Source: Planctomycetota bacterium (GTDB lineage Bacteria; Planctomycetota; UBA8742; UBA2392). Taken from it: a DNA stretch of 64,000 bases. A program made the position numbers and the translations under genes. The notes below the pieces were generated by a model. It saw only the letters and a program-made list of their open reading frames with translations. It had not been told where the DNA came from and searched no databases. The first letter of the stretch is position 1; each line of letters opens with the position of its first letter. The stretch is from contig JADLAK010000035.1 in the NCBI GenBank assembly GCA_020848275.1, positions 1 to 64,000 on the forward strand, given 5' to 3'. Positions 24,740 through 32,810 of the stretch are shown piece by piece.

Positions 24740-26680
24740 ATGAAGATCAGGACATCTTTGGCCATGGCGATGGTCATGGCCGCGTTGTGTGTCGCGGGTT
24801 GTGACGAACCCGGGCAGGATTCAGCCGCGTCGTCCACGAGCATCGAGGTGCTCGGGCCGACGCCGCTGCCTTCCCAAAACATGATCGTCCGCCGCGCATT
24901 CACCACTGTTTCCAACAACGGCGTTTATGACATCGGGGCGCGCGGCTGGTCGGCGCCGGGACCGCTGGTGGATTTCCAGGTCGAGAATCCCGCCAAGGAT
25001 CCGATGATCCTCGACAGCAACCCGCAGGTGGTCGTTGTCAGCGGCCTTCACAACGTCAGCCATGTGACTGTGGCCCAGCCGGCGACCACGTCGATCCCGG
25101 GCGGAGGCTCGACCAGCTTCGCCATTGAGTTCATGGTCGACGCCAAGGGTGACTTCGAATTCGGCGTGTCGATTTCCAACCACGGCCCCTTCAGCGCCGA
25201 CTTTTCATTCGTCGTCTCCGGCAAGGGCCAGGAACAGCTTGGTTACACCAAGGCGATCTCGGGCCTCACCGACAGGGGCGTGTTCATCAATGGCGCCGCT
25301 GCCGACAACCCCGAGCAGCAGCACACAAGCGGCAACAATGCCAAGCACACCGAGTTCTCGCCCAACGGCCGTTTTTGCGTCGCCAACATCAACAGCCAAG
25401 CCGTGGTGATTTCGACAGCGACAGGCAACGCGGTGACTGTGATGGCGATCGGCCCGTACAACCAGTTTACGGGCGCGCAGTTCTCGTGGCAAAACGGGCC
25501 CAACGACACGCAGTTGCTCGCCCTATTGTCCAAGCGTTCCGACGGCGAAGCCCGCCAGCTTCACACCTGCGTGGTCGGCGGCGCCAACAGCCCGCAGGTC
25601 AGCAACCTGGCCGAAGTTTCGCTGATGAACGCACCCGCCTACGACTACGCATTGGCCCGGCCGACCTGGAGCCACGACGGCGGCCGTCTTGCTTTCCATG
25701 TAACGCGCATCCCTTACTGGGATTCGCAGTCGACGGGCTCGCTCTGGGCTTGCCTGTTCAACAATGGCCAGCCCGGCCAGGCGCGCGAATTGGCTTCCTT
25801 CGGCGGCTACTCCAACTTCGAGAACTCAATTTTCGATTGGGCTGATGCGCAAGGCGCCAACGACACGCTGGTCTACCAGAACTGGCAAACGCAAACCCCC
25901 GTGCGCAGCATCAGCGTCAGCACGTGGGGCAGCCTGCTGGTCGCGGGCGCGCCCGTGCAGATCACCACGCAAAGCTGGGGCTGGCTGCTTTCGCCCAACC
26001 GCACGCGCATCCTCATGGTACGCAGGCTCTACAACGGCAATTTGGTGTCGCTGCCTTGCGTCTATTCGTTCAGCACACCCGGCGCCGGGCAGGTGTCGGC
26101 TTTCCCCACCCAGCCGTCGCACCCGTTCTTCATGCAGACCATGCGCATAGAGTGGGCGCCGGACAGCATGTCGTTTGCCTTTACCGGGGTGTTTTCGCGC
26201 CAGGACACCAACGACCTCTATCGCCAGCGCCTGACGACGGCGACCGGACCGGCGGCAATGGGCGGCGCACCTGTCAACCTCACCAACTTTCAGGATACCA
26301 CCGAGCACCTGTACTCGTTCAAGTGGTCGCCCGAGAGCCAGCGAATCGCCTTTGAGGTCGTGACATACGCCTATTCTCCCGGTGACCCCGTCCACCCCGT
26401 GCATCATTGGGTGCGCATGGCCGACATCGGCACGGGTGAAATCACCCAGGTGTCCTTCCGCCGCACGCTGATGGAGTATTTCTATCTCTATGACGAGTTC
26501 CGCTTCAGCCCGCGCGGCGACGCGCTGGCATGGGTGATGCGCCCGCCTGAAGACGGTTTCAACCTGAAACTGATGATCGTGCCGCTCTCGGGCTCGCGCT
26601 GGACAATGGCGGGCGATGTGTTTGAAGCCTCCGGCGCAATCAACGGCTTTGGCGTCGAAAAGTACCAATGGCTGCGCTAG
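24740..26680 (+). CDS. Lipoprotein with beta-sandwich and TolB-like propeller (paralogue 1)
   Basis: A 646-aa lipoprotein with signal MKIRTSLAMAMVMAALCVAGC (Cys21) and GGGAGGGAC upstream of the start. Residues of about 30-165 form a choice-of-anchor-D/Ig-like domain (RRAFTTVSNNGVYDIGARGW, SFAIEFMVDAKGDFEFGVSI). The rest is a WD40/PD40-like propeller with blades such as FSPNGRFCVANINSQAVVIS, LARPTWSHDGGRLAFHVTRI and FKWSPESQRIAFEV. It is paralogous over its whole length to the gene at 27040. It is probably surface-exposed and ligand-binding; no catalytic residues are recognised. Divergence from the HTH/TPR regulator and shared sites suggest control by it. Confidence 0.82.
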   Translation: MKIRTSLAMAMVMAALCVAGCDEPGQDSAASSTSIEVLGPTPLPSQNMIVRRAFTTVSNNGVYDIGARGWSAPGPLVDFQVENPAKDPMILDSNPQVVVVSGLHNVSHVTVAQPATTSIPGGGSTSFAIEFMVDAKGDFEFGVSISNHGPFSADFSFVVSGKGQEQLGYTKAISGLTDRGVFINGAAADNPEQQHTSGNNAKHTEFSPNGRFCVANINSQAVVISTATGNAVTVMAIGPYNQFTGAQFSWQNGPNDTQLLALLSKRSDGEARQLHTCVVGGANSPQVSNLAEVSLMNAPAYDYALARPTWSHDGGRLAFHVTRIPYWDSQSTGSLWACLFNNGQPGQARELASFGGYSNFENSIFDWADAQGANDTLVYQNWQTQTPVRSISVSTWGSLLVAGAPVQITTQSWGWLLSPNRTRILMVRRLYNGNLVSLPCVYSFSTPGAGQVSAFPTQPSHPFFMQTMRIEWAPDSMSFAFTGVFSRQDTNDLYRQRLTTATGPAAMGGAPVNLTNFQDTTEHLYSFKWSPESQRIAFEVVTYAYSPGDPVHPVHHWVRMADIGTGEITQVSFRRTLMEYFYLYDEFRFSPRGDALAWVMRPPEDGFNLKLMIVPLSGSRWTMAGDVFEASGAINGFGVEKYQWLR

Positions 26681-26710
26681 ATCAAAATCGGCAAGACAGA
26701 GCCTGAAACG

Positions 26711-26738
26711 AAGGGGCCGGCAGCAGCCGGCCCCTTTT
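26711..26738 (+). terminator. Intrinsic terminator
   Basis: AAGGGGCCGGC-agca-GCCGGCCCC followed by TTTTTG and TTTTC, 30 bp after the first lipoprotein gene. Confidence 0.92.
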
Positions 26739-26903
26739 TGTTTTCTCTGCAATCACCTGGCGCAATCATCTGGCGCCACCCCGCGGTGGCCGGCGAGTTT
26801 CGCGAGGCCCCCCAAACGAGGCGGTTGCGCTTGCAACTGTTGACCCGCGCGACAACCTGCGGTCGGCGTTTGCATGTACCCATTGTGGGCGGCGGCCTGC
26901 GCC

Positions 26904-26968
26904 GTGTATCCGTATGGGTACACTGTTTGTCACATCTCTTCGATATTGTGATCCCTTGGTGATACACC
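26904..26968. promoter_or_regulatory. Candidate operator upstream of paralogue 2
   Basis: GTGTATCC-gtat-GGGTACAC (26904-26923) is a near-palindrome whose left half is identical to the site at 24587, and GATACACC recurs at 26961-26968 as at 24672. Both precede the gene at 27040. The rest of the gap 26739-27039 shows no other feature. Confidence 0.6.
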
Positions 26969-27039
26969 TGCTTGTCGCGTAGGAAACGACTTGGAGGCCG
27001 CGATCACTTTTTTCGGCTAATGACAAACGGGAGACGGAA

Positions 27040-28959
27040 ATGAAGACGAAGGCTTGGCTTGCCGTGGCTTTCCTTTTTGCGGTGCTGACGGTCGCCGCGT
27101 GCGACCAGAGCGATGTTTCGGACGACTCACCCGAATCCGGCACTTGCGGCGTGGCCGTGCTGGGGCCAACGCCGGTGCCGGAAACCATCGCCCCGCGCAT
27201 GACCGTGCGGCGCGGGTTCACGGACATCGCACACAACAGCACCTATGATATCGGCGCGCGCGGCTGGTCCGTGCCGGGGCCGCTGGTTGATTTCCAGATC
27301 ATCAACAACAGCCGCACGACGATCACACTCGACACCAATCCGGCCGCGGTCGTTGTGAGCGGCGCCCACAACGCAACCATCGACAGCCTGTCGCAGCCGC
27401 AAACGGTCATCCCCGCCGGCGCGTCAACAAGTTTCACAATTGTGTTCAAGGTCGAGGAAAGAGGTGACTTTGAATTCGCCGTCTCGATCTCCAACCACGG
27501 GTCGTTTAGCTCGGACTTCTTCTTTGTCGTCTCGGGCAAGGGGCAGGAGCAATTCGGCTACAGCAAGACCATTACCGCGCCCAACACCTATGGCGTGTTT
27601 GTCAACGGCAGCGCCGACGGCAACGCCGAGCAACGCTACAGCAGCCTCGACAATGCCAAGGGCACAACGTTCTCGCCCAACGGCCGCTTCGGCGCCGCCG
27701 TCGTCGGTGATTTCGCCACCGTGTTCTCCACGGCGACGGGCAACTCGGTGCAGGTGCTACAGACGATTTTCAACCAGTTCAGCGGTGACCAATTTGCCTG
27801 GGTGGACGGGCCCAACGGCGTGCAGTACCTCTCCATCGTCGACAAGGAAAGCTACGAGGCCGCGCCGCACCTCTACACCTGCGTGGTCAGCGGCAATGCC
27901 ACGCCGCAAGTGACCGGGCTGACGCGCGTGACGTTGCAGGATGCGCCGAGCTACAGCTATCGCGTAGGCAAGGCGACCTGGAGTTCCAACGGCGGCCGCC
28001 TGGCGTTCCACCTTGCGCGCGTTCCCTTCGACCCGCTGCAGCCGGGCTACATCTGGGCCTGCGCCTTCACCGGTGTTCCTGGCGTCGCGCGCCAGATGGC
28101 GAGTGTTCACGCCCACGAAACTTTCAACCGCTTCGAGTGGGCGGCCGCGCAAACTCCCGGTGATGTGCTGGTCTTCCAGCAGACCTGGCATGAGTCGGAC
28201 ATCAACTATGTCAACGTCACTCTGAATTCCGGTCTGCTTTACGCAGGCACTGTGAACATAGTGGCTGAGACCGCCGCACGCTGGGCAATTTCGCCCAACG
28301 GCAACCGCATCGCTTACGTTGATGGCATACCGGGCGTCATTGAATCTCACCCCTATGCCTACTCGTTCAGCACGGGTGGCGACCCGGTTTCGCTGCTAAC
28401 CAATGCAACGCCGGGCAACTTCTATCATGCCGTTTACGCCACGCCGCAATGGTCACCGGATGGGCGCATCGTCGCCTATACCGGCACATTCACGACCGCC
28501 GATGACATCGACATGTACGTCCAGCGCCTTACGGCGGCGACCGGGCCGATCGTTCGCTCCGGCGACACGATCAACATGTCAGTGGGCGTGCCGGGCATTG
28601 TCATCTCCGATTTTGCGTTCTCGCCCGAAGGCACGCGGTTGGTCTACCACAGCTCGGATTACGGTATCCCCACCACACGCCAGCGCATCATCCTCGCGAC
28701 GATCGAGAGCACGCCGCAACATACGCTCATCCATGACCGCTCAATTCCCTACGAGCATCATTGGTTCTTCCTTGGACTGAAGTTCAGCCCGCGCGGCGAC
28801 TTCGTGTCGTGGCTGATGCACCCGCCGGAAACGGCCTACAGCTGGCGGCTGCATGTTGTCCCGCTATCGGGTCCGCGCCTGACGGTTGCGGCCGAGGCCT
28901 ATGAGGCCAGCGCCGATATCCTCGGCTTCGGCGTCGAGCAATACCGCTGGCTGCGGTAA
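27040..28959 (+). CDS. Lipoprotein with beta-sandwich and TolB-like propeller (paralogue 2)
   Basis: A 639-aa lipoprotein with signal MKTKAWLAVAFLFAVLTVAAC (Cys21) and a GGGAGACGG site just upstream. Same architecture and clear similarity to the gene at 24740, with shared blocks TYDIGARGWSVPGPLVDFQ, SFTIVFKVEERGDFEFAVSI and the C-terminal FGVEQYRWLR. Propeller blades include FSPNGRFGAAVVGDFATVFS and WSPDGRIVAYTGTF. It has its own terminator and its own operator-like sites, so the pair are separate transcripts that probably answer the same regulator. The function is unknown; the fold suggests recognition and not catalysis. Confidence 0.82.
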   Translation: MKTKAWLAVAFLFAVLTVAACDQSDVSDDSPESGTCGVAVLGPTPVPETIAPRMTVRRGFTDIAHNSTYDIGARGWSVPGPLVDFQIINNSRTTITLDTNPAAVVVSGAHNATIDSLSQPQTVIPAGASTSFTIVFKVEERGDFEFAVSISNHGSFSSDFFFVVSGKGQEQFGYSKTITAPNTYGVFVNGSADGNAEQRYSSLDNAKGTTFSPNGRFGAAVVGDFATVFSTATGNSVQVLQTIFNQFSGDQFAWVDGPNGVQYLSIVDKESYEAAPHLYTCVVSGNATPQVTGLTRVTLQDAPSYSYRVGKATWSSNGGRLAFHLARVPFDPLQPGYIWACAFTGVPGVARQMASVHAHETFNRFEWAAAQTPGDVLVFQQTWHESDINYVNVTLNSGLLYAGTVNIVAETAARWAISPNGNRIAYVDGIPGVIESHPYAYSFSTGGDPVSLLTNATPGNFYHAVYATPQWSPDGRIVAYTGTFTTADDIDMYVQRLTAATGPIVRSGDTINMSVGVPGIVISDFAFSPEGTRLVYHSSDYGIPTTRQRIILATIESTPQHTLIHDRSIPYEHHWFFLGLKFSPRGDFVSWLMHPPETAYSWRLHVVPLSGPRLTVAAEAYEASADILGFGVEQYRWLR

Positions 28960-28980
28960 GCCGACTCTCAGCTCGAGCAA

Positions 28981-29008
28981 AGGGCCGGCGAAAGCCGGCC
29001 CTCTTGTT
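28981..29008 (+). terminator. Intrinsic terminator
   Basis: AGGGCCGGC-gaaa-GCCGGCCCT followed by CTTGTTT, 22 bp after the paralogue 2 stop. Confidence 0.88.
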
Positions 29009-29009
29009 T

Positions 29010-29092
29010 GGAGCATTTTCAAGGTTACCGCGCCGGCTTCTGCTCGCGGCGAGCATCGAATAAACTCGGCACACTAACCTTGAAAAAGCTCC
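29010..29092. mobile_element. 83-bp element with 18-bp terminal inverted repeats
   Basis: GGAGCATTTTCAAGGTTA (29010-29027) and TAACCTTGAAAAAGCTCC (29075-29092) pair at 17 of 18 positions. It is non-coding and abuts a truncated element of another family at 29091-29169. Confidence 0.7.
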
Positions 29093-29169
29093 AGGTGGCG
29101 CGGACATTCCTGTCCGCGTTGGCGAGCGTCCGCCCCACAACTGCCCAGTAATTATTCAGGACCGCTTAG
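29091..29169. mobile_element. Truncated CTAAGCGGTCCT-family element ending at the purM stop codon
   Basis: Read on the minus strand from 29169 it begins CTAAGCGGTCCT and later contains GCGGACAGGAATGTCCGCGC, as in the complete element at 42927-43077. Its second terminal repeat is missing at the junction with the 83-bp element. The TAA stop of purM (29166-29168) lies within its terminal repeat. Confidence 0.7.
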
Positions 29170-30254
29170 CGCAGGACGACGCGGCGATCGCCGGTACGGA
29201 TTTCGCCAATCGCAAACGTCTTGAGCTTGTACTTCGCGATTTTGTCCGCGACGGCGTCGACGTTGTAGGCGGGCACAACCACCACCATGCCGACACCCAT
29301 GTTGAAGACGCGGTACATCTCTTCCTTGGGGACATTTCCCAACCGCTGAAGCATTTGGAAGATCGCGGGCGGCTCCCAGCTTGCGGTGTTGATCACCGCT
29401 TCGCAATTCTGCGGCAAGATGCGCGGCAGGTTTTCGACGATGCCGCCGCCGGTGATGTTGGCGATGCCCTCGACGATGCGTTTGCGCTTGTAGCTGTTGA
29501 CGAGCGCGACAATCGGCTTGGCGTATATTCTCGTCGGCGTCAGGATTTCCTCGCCCAGCGTGCGGCCGAGTTCGCCGATGTGCTGGCCGAGTTTCAACTT
29601 TTCGCGGTCAATGATTTTGCGAACCAGCGAAAAGCCGTTGCTGTGCAGGCCGCTCGAGGCCAAGCCAAGCACCACGTCGCCGGGTTTGATGCCCTCGCCC
29701 TTGATGACCTTGGACTTTTCGACGACTCCGACCGCAAAGCCCGCGATGTCGTATTCGCCGTCGGGATAAAACCCCGGCATCTCCGCGGTCTCGCCGCCGA
29801 TCAGCGCGCAGCCGGATTGCTTGCAGCCCTCCACAACGCCAGAAACCAGCGGCAACAGCACCTTAAGGTCTTTCTTGCCGGTCGCGATGTAGTCGAGGAA
29901 AAACAGGGGCTCGGCGCCCATGCACAGCATGTCGTTGATGCTCATGGCGACGCAGTCGATGCCGACCGTGTCGTGTTTGCCCATTTCAAAGGCGATCTTG
30001 AGCTTGGTGCCGACGCCGTCGGTGCAACTCACGAGCACGGGGTGGCGGTAGTTGCGTTTGAACAGCCCTTTGTCGTAGTCCAGCGAAAACAACCCGGCAA
30101 AGCCGTCGTCGACTTCCATGACACGCGGGCCGTAGGTGCTGCGCACGCGGCGGAAAATCTCGGTCACGAGCTGATTGTGCGTCTCGAAGTTTACGCCCGC
30201 GTCGGCGTAGGTAAGGGCCTGGGGCTTGCTGGATTTCTCGGAGGTTCGCGGCAT
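29166..30254 (-). CDS. purM: Phosphoribosylformylglycinamidine cyclo-ligase
   Basis: A 362-aa AIR synthetase, closing the imidazole ring of FGAM with ATP to form AIR in purine synthesis. Characteristic segments are SCTDGVGTKLKIAF (77-90; DGVGTK), the metal/ATP region GIDCVAMSINDMLCMGAEPL (99-118), GETAEMPGFYPDGEYDIAGF, the Gly/Ser loop GLASSGLHSNGFSLVR, and ANITGGGIVENLPRILP. The protein is full length, with an N-terminal extension of about 15 residues. The stop codon falls inside the terminal repeat of a MITE-like element. No other pur gene is adjacent. Confidence 0.96.
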   Translation of the reverse strand: MPRTSEKSSKPQALTYADAGVNFETHNQLVTEIFRRVRSTYGPRVMEVDDGFAGLFSLDYDKGLFKRNYRHPVLVSCTDGVGTKLKIAFEMGKHDTVGIDCVAMSINDMLCMGAEPLFFLDYIATGKKDLKVLLPLVSGVVEGCKQSGCALIGGETAEMPGFYPDGEYDIAGFAVGVVEKSKVIKGEGIKPGDVVLGLASSGLHSNGFSLVRKIIDREKLKLGQHIGELGRTLGEEILTPTRIYAKPIVALVNSYKRKRIVEGIANITGGGIVENLPRILPQNCEAVINTASWEPPAIFQMLQRLGNVPKEEMYRVFNMGVGMVVVVPAYNVDAVADKIAKYKLKTFAIGEIRTGDRRVVLR

Positions 30255-30655
30255 GCCAGCGGCTTACCAAAAAATAATTGCCCACGGAAGACACGGAAAC
30301 CACGGAGAAAACAACACTAACCGCAACTACCGCCGCGAAGACACGAAGAAACGGAAAAAACAAAGGTCGCGAAGAGTTGGGCAGAACCCAAGAGGCATTT
30401 CTTCGCGGACTTAACGTTGTTTCTTCGCTCCTTCGCGCGAGTAGTTGGCTTTTTCCGTGGTTTCCGTGGAAAATGCGGCTGTAGTTGCTGTTGATCCGTG
30501 CGGATTCGTGTTCATTCGTGGCTATAAACGGCTCTGATTGCGCAAGGCCAAAACGGCCTACCAAAGGCATTGTCCACGGGAAAAAAGAAGAACCATGCCC
30601 CCGGCCAGGGGCCAAAGGACTTTTCTCCCTGTCCTTCCGTGTTTTCCGTCGACAA
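30255..30655. repeat. Intergenic region filled with CCACGGAAACCACGGA-type inverted repeats
   Basis: First element, about 30279-30470: starts CCCACGGAAGACACGGAAAC and ends CCGTGGTTTCCGTGG, with inner GCGAAG/CTTCGC pairing. Second, about 30572-30655: TTGTCCACGGGAAAAAAG to CCGTGTTTTCCGTCGACAA, reaching the stop of the next gene. Both are preceded by a TACCAAA-type sequence. There is no open frame of substance. Such sequences recur widely in PVC-type genomes. Confidence 0.65.
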
Positions 30656-31852
30656 TCACTTCGGTTCCGTAGCCTTGCGGTAGGTCGCCCACCACGCCTT
30701 CAGGTCGCGGCGCAGTTCGCCGAACTTGCGGCGGCTCAGGGCCAGCAGGTTGGCCACAACCTCCGTGTAACCCTCGCCCGCAAGCGGCACCGCCTCGGTC
30801 TTGAGCTCGGCGACGGTCATGCCCGAAACCAGCACCAGGCGCAGGTACGCGGCGGCCTTCACTTCGTTGTTGTCGCTGTCAAAAAGCTGGATCAGGTAGT
30901 CGCCGCAGCGCACGCCCGTGAAGCTGATCTCGCCCAGCGCGAGGTTCTGCTTTTCCATTTCGTCCAACCGCGCGCGGATGCGCCCGACCGCGGCCTGCCG
31001 CAACGCGTATTTCGCCTCGGGCAGGTAATTGAACAGCGTCAGGTCCTCGATCCAGAGTTCACGAAACAGCGCCGCGGCGCCGGAGCGGCGGCGATGGTCG
31101 GCGACTGCGCGTTCGCGCGCGACATCGCGCTTGGGCGTCTCGGCGGGCGAGGCGGGCTTTTCGCCTTCCTTCGGTTTTTCGGGTTTGGGCGGCAGGTCGG
31201 GCTCGCCGGCCGGGTCCTTCGGCGCATCGCCGAGCATCACCTCGGCCAGGCCGCGCAGGACCTTCAGGTAGCCCGGCGCGCCGAAGTATCGGTCGGCGAT
31301 CAGGCCGATCTGGATGTTCACATGCACGTTGTAGGCGTTGCGCGCCGAACCCGCGATGCCGTCGGCGCGGCGCGCGAGTTCCCCGGCCGACGACAGCATT
31401 TCCAGCAGCCGCATGCGTCGTGCCGGCGTAAGCGCCTCGTCGCCTGCCTTGCCAAGCCATTCAAAGGGCGCGTCCAGAAGCACATCGAGGGCCGCCAGCC
31501 GAACGTCCTCGATTTCGCTGTCGAGCGCGACCGTCGCCGCAAGCAGCACGTTGGGATTGTCGCTGCCGACGAGTTTGTCGAGGATCAATTGCGCCTCGCG
31601 CACGCCGCAACCGACGATTTCCGCGCCGAGGTCGGTGCAGGTCTTGGAATCAGCCTTGGCAAGCGCGCAGCGCGCCATGTCGAGTAGCGCGTATTCGCGC
31701 GCCAAAATCGCGTCGGCGATTTCACGCGCCTTGAGGGCGTCGCGCGAACGCGGGGCCATCTCGGCGGCGCTCTGGGCGCGGCCCGGCGCCGACGCCGCCA
31801 GCATCGCCGCAACCACGCATACAAACATGACCGCCCGTTTCATCGCTTGCAT
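30656..31852 (-). CDS. Secreted HEAT-like helical protein
   Basis: A 398-aa protein with a signal peptide (MKRAVMFVCVVAAMLAASAPGRAQ when started at the fourth codon, 31843; the ATG at 31852 is equally open). The mature protein is helical, with HEAT-repeat-like pairs such as NPNVLLAATVALDSEIEDVR and RLAALDVLLDAPFEWL. A charged low-complexity P/K/E segment (PPKPEKPKEGEKPASPAE) sits in the middle, and the C-terminus is basic (LRRDLKAWWATYRKATEPK). No enzymatic residues are visible. It is similar in style to the HEAT-like membrane protein at 51379. Likely a periplasmic scaffold; role unknown. Confidence 0.7.
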   Translation of the reverse strand: MQAMKRAVMFVCVVAAMLAASAPGRAQSAAEMAPRSRDALKAREIADAILAREYALLDMARCALAKADSKTCTDLGAEIVGCGVREAQLILDKLVGSDNPNVLLAATVALDSEIEDVRLAALDVLLDAPFEWLGKAGDEALTPARRMRLLEMLSSAGELARRADGIAGSARNAYNVHVNIQIGLIADRYFGAPGYLKVLRGLAEVMLGDAPKDPAGEPDLPPKPEKPKEGEKPASPAETPKRDVARERAVADHRRRSGAAALFRELWIEDLTLFNYLPEAKYALRQAAVGRIRARLDEMEKQNLALGEISFTGVRCGDYLIQLFDSDNNEVKAAAYLRLVLVSGMTVAELKTEAVPLAGEGYTEVVANLLALSRRKFGELRRDLKAWWATYRKATEPK

Positions 31853-31867
31853 TTTTGCAGGCCCCCG

Positions 31868-32230
31868 TCAGGGCGTAAAGTCCACAAATGGCTTCATGCG
31901 CTCGAGGTTTGCCGCGGCAATGCCGCCCGCGGCCTCGGCAAGTTCGTCGATGGATTTCAGCGGCGCCTTGGCGCGCGCGTCCATGATGCGTTGCGCCTTG
32001 CGTGACCCGATGCCCGGCAGCGCCGAGAGTTCGGCCACGCCCGCGCGATTGACGAAAATTCTCGCCGCCGGCGCGTCGGCATGTTTAATCGCGGGCGTTG
32101 CGAAACTCCCCTTCAGCCACGATCCCGCCCCAAGGCCCGCCGCCGCAAGCAGCAGCACAATCAGCGCCGCGCGCTCAGCGCCGTGCAGGCGATACCACGC
32201 AAAGGCGGGCTCGGTTATCGTCGTCTGCAT
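31868..32230 (-). CDS. ComEA-like helix-hairpin-helix protein
   Basis: A 120-aa protein starting at ATG 32230. One membrane helix (AALIVLLLAAAGLGAGSWL, about 21-39) is followed by a linker and a ComEA-type DNA-binding module. That module is FVNRAGVAELSALPGIGSRK (59-78), with the helix-hairpin-helix LPGIGSRKAQRIMDAR and a second helical half, SIDELAEAAGGI. ComEA binds incoming DNA during natural transformation, but short HhH proteins of this type are also found without other com genes, and none is seen here. Its start codon shares two bases with the divergent ruvC start, leaving no room for a normal divergent promoter. Confidence 0.82.
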   Translation of the reverse strand: MQTTITEPAFAWYRLHGAERAALIVLLLAAAGLGAGSWLKGSFATPAIKHADAPAARIFVNRAGVAELSALPGIGSRKAQRIMDARAKAPLKSIDELAEAAGGIAAANLERMKPFVDFTP

Positions 32231-32810
32231 GGCTGATTCCCCGCGTATCCTTGCGATCGATCCGGGCACGCGCCGCGTGGGCTGGGCCGTCGTCGAAAGC
32301 GTCGGCGGCCGTCTGCGGCTTGTTGAGGGCGGCGTGATCCGCGCCGACCGGCAGTCCGATTATGCCCCGCGGCTGGCGCTGATCATGCGCGAAATCCAGC
32401 AAATCATCGCTAAACTCCGGCCCGCCGAGGCCGCGATAGAAACGGCCTTTGCCGGGCGCAACGTTTCAGCGGCGCTGAAAATCGGCGAGGGCCGCGGCGT
32501 CGCGATTGCCGCTTGCGGCGTGGCGGGCCTGCCGGTGTTCGAGTACGCGGCGCGGCTGGTCAAGCGCGCCGCGACGGGACGCGGCGGCGCGGACAAATCG
32601 CAGGTTGCGGCGATGGTGGCGCTGCAAATGGGGTTGGGGCGCGAAAAGCTGCCGCCGGATTTGACCGACGCCTGCGCGGTCGCGATCACGCACTTCAATC
32701 GCAGGACTAATCCTTCGCGGACGCCAGGTACACCACCTGGTGGCGCAGGTCGTCGGCCTCCAGCGAATCGCGCAGGCCGTGCAGGAAATCCGGCCCGTAG
32801 AAATTCATGA
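32229..32810 (+). CDS. ruvC: Holliday junction resolvase RuvC
   Basis: A 193-aa endonuclease that resolves Holliday junctions with RuvAB. The catalytic carboxylates are in place: D11 (ILAIDPGTRRVGWAV), E71 (AAIETAFAGRNVSAALKIGE), and D144/D147 in DLTDACAVAITH. Residues of about 158-193 form a P/G/R-rich tail beyond the usual end of the family; that tail overlaps the 3' end of the opposite-strand gene at 32707 by 104 bp. ATG 32229 gives the correct N-terminus (MADSPRILAIDPG) but lies directly over the divergent ATG at 32230. No ruvA or ruvB is in the window. Confidence 0.95.
   Translation: MADSPRILAIDPGTRRVGWAVVESVGGRLRLVEGGVIRADRQSDYAPRLALIMREIQQIIAKLRPAEAAIETAFAGRNVSAALKIGEGRGVAIAACGVAGLPVFEYAARLVKRAATGRGGADKSQVAAMVALQMGLGREKLPPDLTDACAVAITHFNRRTNPSRTPGTPPGGAGRRPPANRAGRAGNPARRNS

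Noticed and set aside
31338..32228. Long upstream extension of ruvC as a fusion protein
   Set aside because: The extension is antisense to the HEAT-like and HhH genes and is S/A/R-rich; ATG 32229 gives the exact family N-terminus.
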